Shown: piece after piece, positions 60,658-64,000 of the stretch
How the letters are laid out: each line of letters opens with the position of its first letter
How positions within the stretch are numbered: position 1 is the stretch's first letter
Assembly: GCA_934045905.1 (NCBI GenBank)
Contig: OW203762.1
Coordinates: 48,757,411 to 48,821,410, forward strand
DNA: 64,000 nt
Source of the DNA: Leuctra nigra
Lineage: Eukaryota > Arthropoda > Insecta > Plecoptera > Leuctridae
Direction: 5' to 3'
Notes under the pieces: generated by a model
What the model was told of the DNA's origin: nothing
What the model saw: the letters and a program-made list of their open reading frames with translations, nothing else
Databases searched by the model: none
Translations under genes and position numbers: made by a program

Positions 60658-60910
60658 GTTTATCCAGTTGTATCAAGTTGTATCATGTAGTTGTATCAAG
60701 TTGTATCATGTAGTTGTATCAAGTTGTATCATGTAGTTGTATCAAGTTGTATCATGTAGTTGTATCAAGTTGTATCATGTAGTTGTATCAAGTTGTATCA
60801 TGTAGTTGTATCAAGTTGTATCATGTAGTTGTATCAAGTTGTATCATGTAGTTGTATCAAGTTGTATCATGTAGTTGTATCAAGTTGTATCATGTAGTTG
60901 TATCAAGTTG
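60658..60910. repeat. 23-bp minisatellite, ~11 copies
   Basis: Unit TTGTATCAAGTTGTATCATG+TAG, nearly invariant, running straight into the LINE fragment; the last copy (GTATCAAGTTGTTAACAAAG) is shared with it. Confidence 0.93.
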
Positions 60911-61654
60911 TTAACAAAGTTGTAAAGAACTTAGCTAAGGCTCGCTTTGCTCTGTGGACCCTTAGTAGAAATTGTGATTTGCCAACTCTCCGCATTGCCT
61001 ACTTTGCCCTGGCCCAGTCAGTCCTACAATATGGAGTTGTGTTCTGGGGAGCAACCTCTGATAGTAATAGAGCATTCAGAGCTCAGTCTGCAGTTGTGCG
61101 CTCCATGCTGTCATTAGGCTATAGAGACTCCTGTAGGGATAAATTTAAAAGCTTGCAGTTTCTGCCACTACCGTGTCTCTACATCCAGGCGATCTGTCTG
61201 TTGTCAGAGACAATATCACCCTCTTCGAAGACGGCACTTTCCACGCGCATAATACAAGAGGTGCCACGGACCTGCGCGTCGAGTACTGCCGTCTCAAGTC
61301 AACTTCGCGGGGAGTTATGCAAGCTGGCCGCCGACTTTTCAATAGGCTGCCAGTTGACATTAAGAACATTTCCTCCTCAAGGACTCATTTTAAACTTGCT
61401 CTTAAGAAATTCCTTATGGAGAAGTGTTTTTATTCTGTTGATGAATACATATTACATGTTTAAGACATTAGTTACCATTGTTTATAATATTTGTATGTGT
61501 TTTTAATGGTTTTAATAATCTATAATTGATGACAATATCTATGATAATGATGATGTTTTTATATGTATATTTATTTTTCTCTTGACAATGCCCATGTGTG
61601 TCTGTACATTTTATGGCTGCAAATAAAACAATACAACAATACAACAACAATACA
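60898..61654 (+). mobile_element. 5'-truncated LINE with reverse transcriptase C-terminus
   Basis: Frame 1 (from 60898) reads KVVKNLAKARFALWTLSRNC, then VLQYGVVFWGATSDSN, AQSAVVRSMLSLGYRDSC and FKSLQFLPLPCLYIQA. After a frameshift near 61200 the second frame (to 61463) gives VVRDNITLFEDGTFHAHNTRG and GRRLFNRLPVDIKN. This is the region after the RT palm domain in Jockey/CR1/L2-type non-LTR elements (thumb and the LP.LYI motif). The catalytic palm motifs are missing. The 3' region ends in an AACAATACAACAATAC tail near 61654. Confidence 0.85.
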
Positions 61655-62234
61655 AAGAGCTCTCCGTGACAGTGGCTGTGTGCGCGTCGAGTGTCGCGAA
61701 TCAGCATGCAACAGCGTGACGTCCACGTGATAAATCCGCCGCGACGCTTGTCCAGATGAAGACGCCACTTCGCGACGCCTCGTCAATAATTCATCGCGTC
61801 TCGACGCCGACATCTCGTGACGTCATCATATAATCATCACCTCGTGGGGGGGGGGGGCTGTCACCGCTGGAAGTGATGGACACGGGGGACAAGTGCCAGA
61901 GAGATTCAGATCTGAGATATAATCAGCCAGAACACTGGTGATTTCCAGCGATCGAAGGTTTCATAGGAAAATGTACACAATTGTGTTAAGGGCGAGTCAA
62001 ATTAACATACTGTCTCCAGATGCTGACAGTTAACTAATTGATTTCATCGACAAGCCAGTCAAGTAAATTCATTGTTTGAACAATTCGAAACTGAAGAGCG
62101 TTAGTGTAGCTTAAGGTAGGGCAAGCGCGAGCGATTTTGCCGCTTGTTGCAGGCACTTTTTTGGATACGATTGGAGACCAAATGGGTGGACGAAATGATT
62201 TGAAATGTAAATCGTCATTAGATAAAAGACAAAC
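61655..62234. other. No gene seen; G-run at 61846
   Basis: Short stretch without coding signal, with a run of about 12 G near 61846-61857. Confidence 0.5.
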
Positions 62235-62626
62235 TTAAGAGGGCTTGGTAGTGAGCGTGGCCTTGACGAGTTTTTTAATCGATTTTTATCAATAACTTTT
62301 TCCAGTGTAATTGTTAACAAAATAGGGCTATGGACGTGAATTCAGAACAGTTCAATGAAAATAATTTCATAGTTTGGAATAAGCTATTAGTTTTATTGTG
62401 TCCAGCAGGTGTTTAGAACCCGAAAATTACTACATTTTTGGGTTCTAAACACCTGTTGGACAAAATAAAACTAATAACTTATTCCAAACTATGAAAATAT
62501 TTTCATTGAACTGTTCTGAATTCACGTCCATAGCCCTATTTTGTAAACAATTACACTGGAAAAAGATATTGATAAAAATCGAATAAAAATCTCTTCAAGG
62601 TCAAACTCACTACCCAGCCGTCTTAA
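62235..62626. mobile_element. Foldback MITE family A, copy 2
   Basis: Right end read inward is TTAAGACGGCTGGGTAGTGA; left end TTAAGAGGGCTTGGTAGTGA. Both continue GTGACCTTGA and TTTTTAATCGATTTTTATCA. The inner arms GTTTAGAACCCGAAAAT / TTTTTGGGTTCTAAAC close the fold. Same layout as 24455-24841. Confidence 0.88.
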
Positions 62627-64000
62627 GGTTATCACATGGCACATTTTTAATTTTTTGCTTCCTTAATTAGTAATAATTATTTGATTTTTGGTGAAAAATG
62701 CAGAGAGACAGTCTTCACAGTCTTCGTGTTTAGTCCTCAATCGTACCGGAAATTTCATCGTTTTGCGCGTTTTTTTTAAATAACCGACACCTAATTAACA
62801 AGGCAAGAAGCAAATATTAAAAAGTGAATATACAATCAGACTGATCATGTTCCTATTAAACCACCACTTTAAGTCAGGTTTAAGCGCGTTTGCAATCCTG
62901 ACTTCGGCAACACTAGTGCTTGTAGTTCAGAATTGATATTAGAGGGATGAGAACTGAATAATTAAAAACAAGTACTCGACCTAACCTCTCATCACGGCGT
63001 ATCTAAATTTAAACAACATGTACATAGCTGTAATTGTACCACTGCATTTCCAACAGGCGGCAGCTGAATGTGTTTCCATAACGACAATGCAAAGCAACAA
63101 GCAAACAACGCTTGGCTGGAGGCGCAACACGAGCCTCATGGTCGGAGTACAAGATGCGATTCACTTTTAGAGAATATCGAAGGTTGAATGTGACATTATT
63201 TGAGAATAGAATTCCTACAAAGAGGCATATTAATCATTTGACCGAATTAGTAATTATATCAGTTGACAACCATTCTCATTGCCTAAGATATTATTGTATA
63301 CAAATACCACTTCATCGACGCTTTCAAAGCTGTAGAATGCGAGAAAGAGGGCGCTGTTGTCGAGTCTAGTAGTGAAATATGGTTGATTAATTAGTGCAGT
63401 GTTGCCAACTCACTGCCACTGAAGACACGTCGAAGACAATCATTCATCACGTTCACGCCACACTACCAACACTTCCCTCGGAACTGATGATTTATTGTTC
63501 AACATCGCTTCCAAGACGCCGGCCAATTAGAGATCCGCCATGTTTATTCAGATCTTACGACCTCGTGGAATCATTTTAGACATGCAGAGTGAATTATGCA
63601 AAACCCTTCCAAGATGTAGTGAGAAGATATAACATCAACTACTGGACTACCATTCGAGTTCGTAGCGCACAGTGTTAGCCAATCACAAGCCTCGATAGTA
63701 AATTCCAAATATTTGAATTTTGTTGCAATATTTTTGGAACGTTTGTGAATGTTCATACATTTGCAATCCTAATAGATAACGCCTCTAACGCTTTAGCCGC
63801 CACACCGTTGTGGGTTTGAGTGTATTTCAGAAGAGTTATGCTGATGGCGTAGAAGTTATTGTACTACAAGTAGTGACCTACACGTAATGTCGAGGGCAGA
63901 GCGTATTGATTGCGTCATTACGGGCAGCTAATAGCGCCACTTAGCTACTAATTACTTGCATCGCGGCTTGTTGGTAGCAAGGGAGCACACTGCCGTAGGT
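62627..64000. other. No gene seen
   Basis: Non-coding to the right edge; minor open frames at 63112-63756 have no motif. Confidence 0.5.

Overview
The window looks like nuclear DNA of an arthropod, most probably an insect. The signs are spliced genes with GT-AG introns, very long introns, mixed GC content, dense miniature DNA transposons, LINE remnants and minisatellites. I see no bacterial gene organisation, no rRNA and no convincing tRNA. I cannot name the species.

The one gene I can support is on the minus strand. It is a multi-PDZ scaffold of the MPDZ (MUPP1) / PATJ (INADL) family. Ten consecutive internal exons are visible, from 59264 down to 17735. All have canonical splice sites and all junction phases agree, giving 618 codons in one frame. 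They encode the equivalents of human MPDZ PDZ6 (exons at 59-55.6 kb), PDZ7 (54.2-53.1 kb) and the first two thirds of PDZ8 (17.9 kb), with acidic and proline-rich linkers. Both ends of the gene lie outside the window. The intron between the exons at 48.3 kb and 17.9 kb is about 30 kb. The first 17.7 kb is either the next intron or lies downstream; I found no exon in it that completes PDZ8.

The rest is repeats. Tandem arrays lie at 1-416 (44 bp), 3.6-4.3 kb (124-134 bp), 9.8-10.5 kb (26 bp), 11.7-12.2 kb (41 bp), 17.87-18.29 kb (83 bp), 19.5-23.2 kb (72 bp satellite, about 50 copies), 40.3-40.8 kb and 60.7-60.9 kb (23 bp). The 83-bp array is a tandem duplication of an intron/exon boundary of the PDZ gene. 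At least 14 long inverted-repeat (foldback/MITE-like) elements are present. A two-copy family sits at 24.5 and 62.2 kb. A palindromic THAP-domain transposon relic lies at 27.9-28.9 kb. A hAT-like element at 31.1-33.2 kb carries two other elements inside it. A Helitron-like family has ends near 31.4, 42.3 and 50.6 kb. LINE 3' ends with reverse-transcriptase C-termini lie at 38.6 and 60.9 kb.

The only functional unit is the PDZ scaffold. By family knowledge it organises membrane protein complexes at cell junctions and apical domains. The repeats matter mainly because nearly all of them lie within its introns and on its primary transcript.
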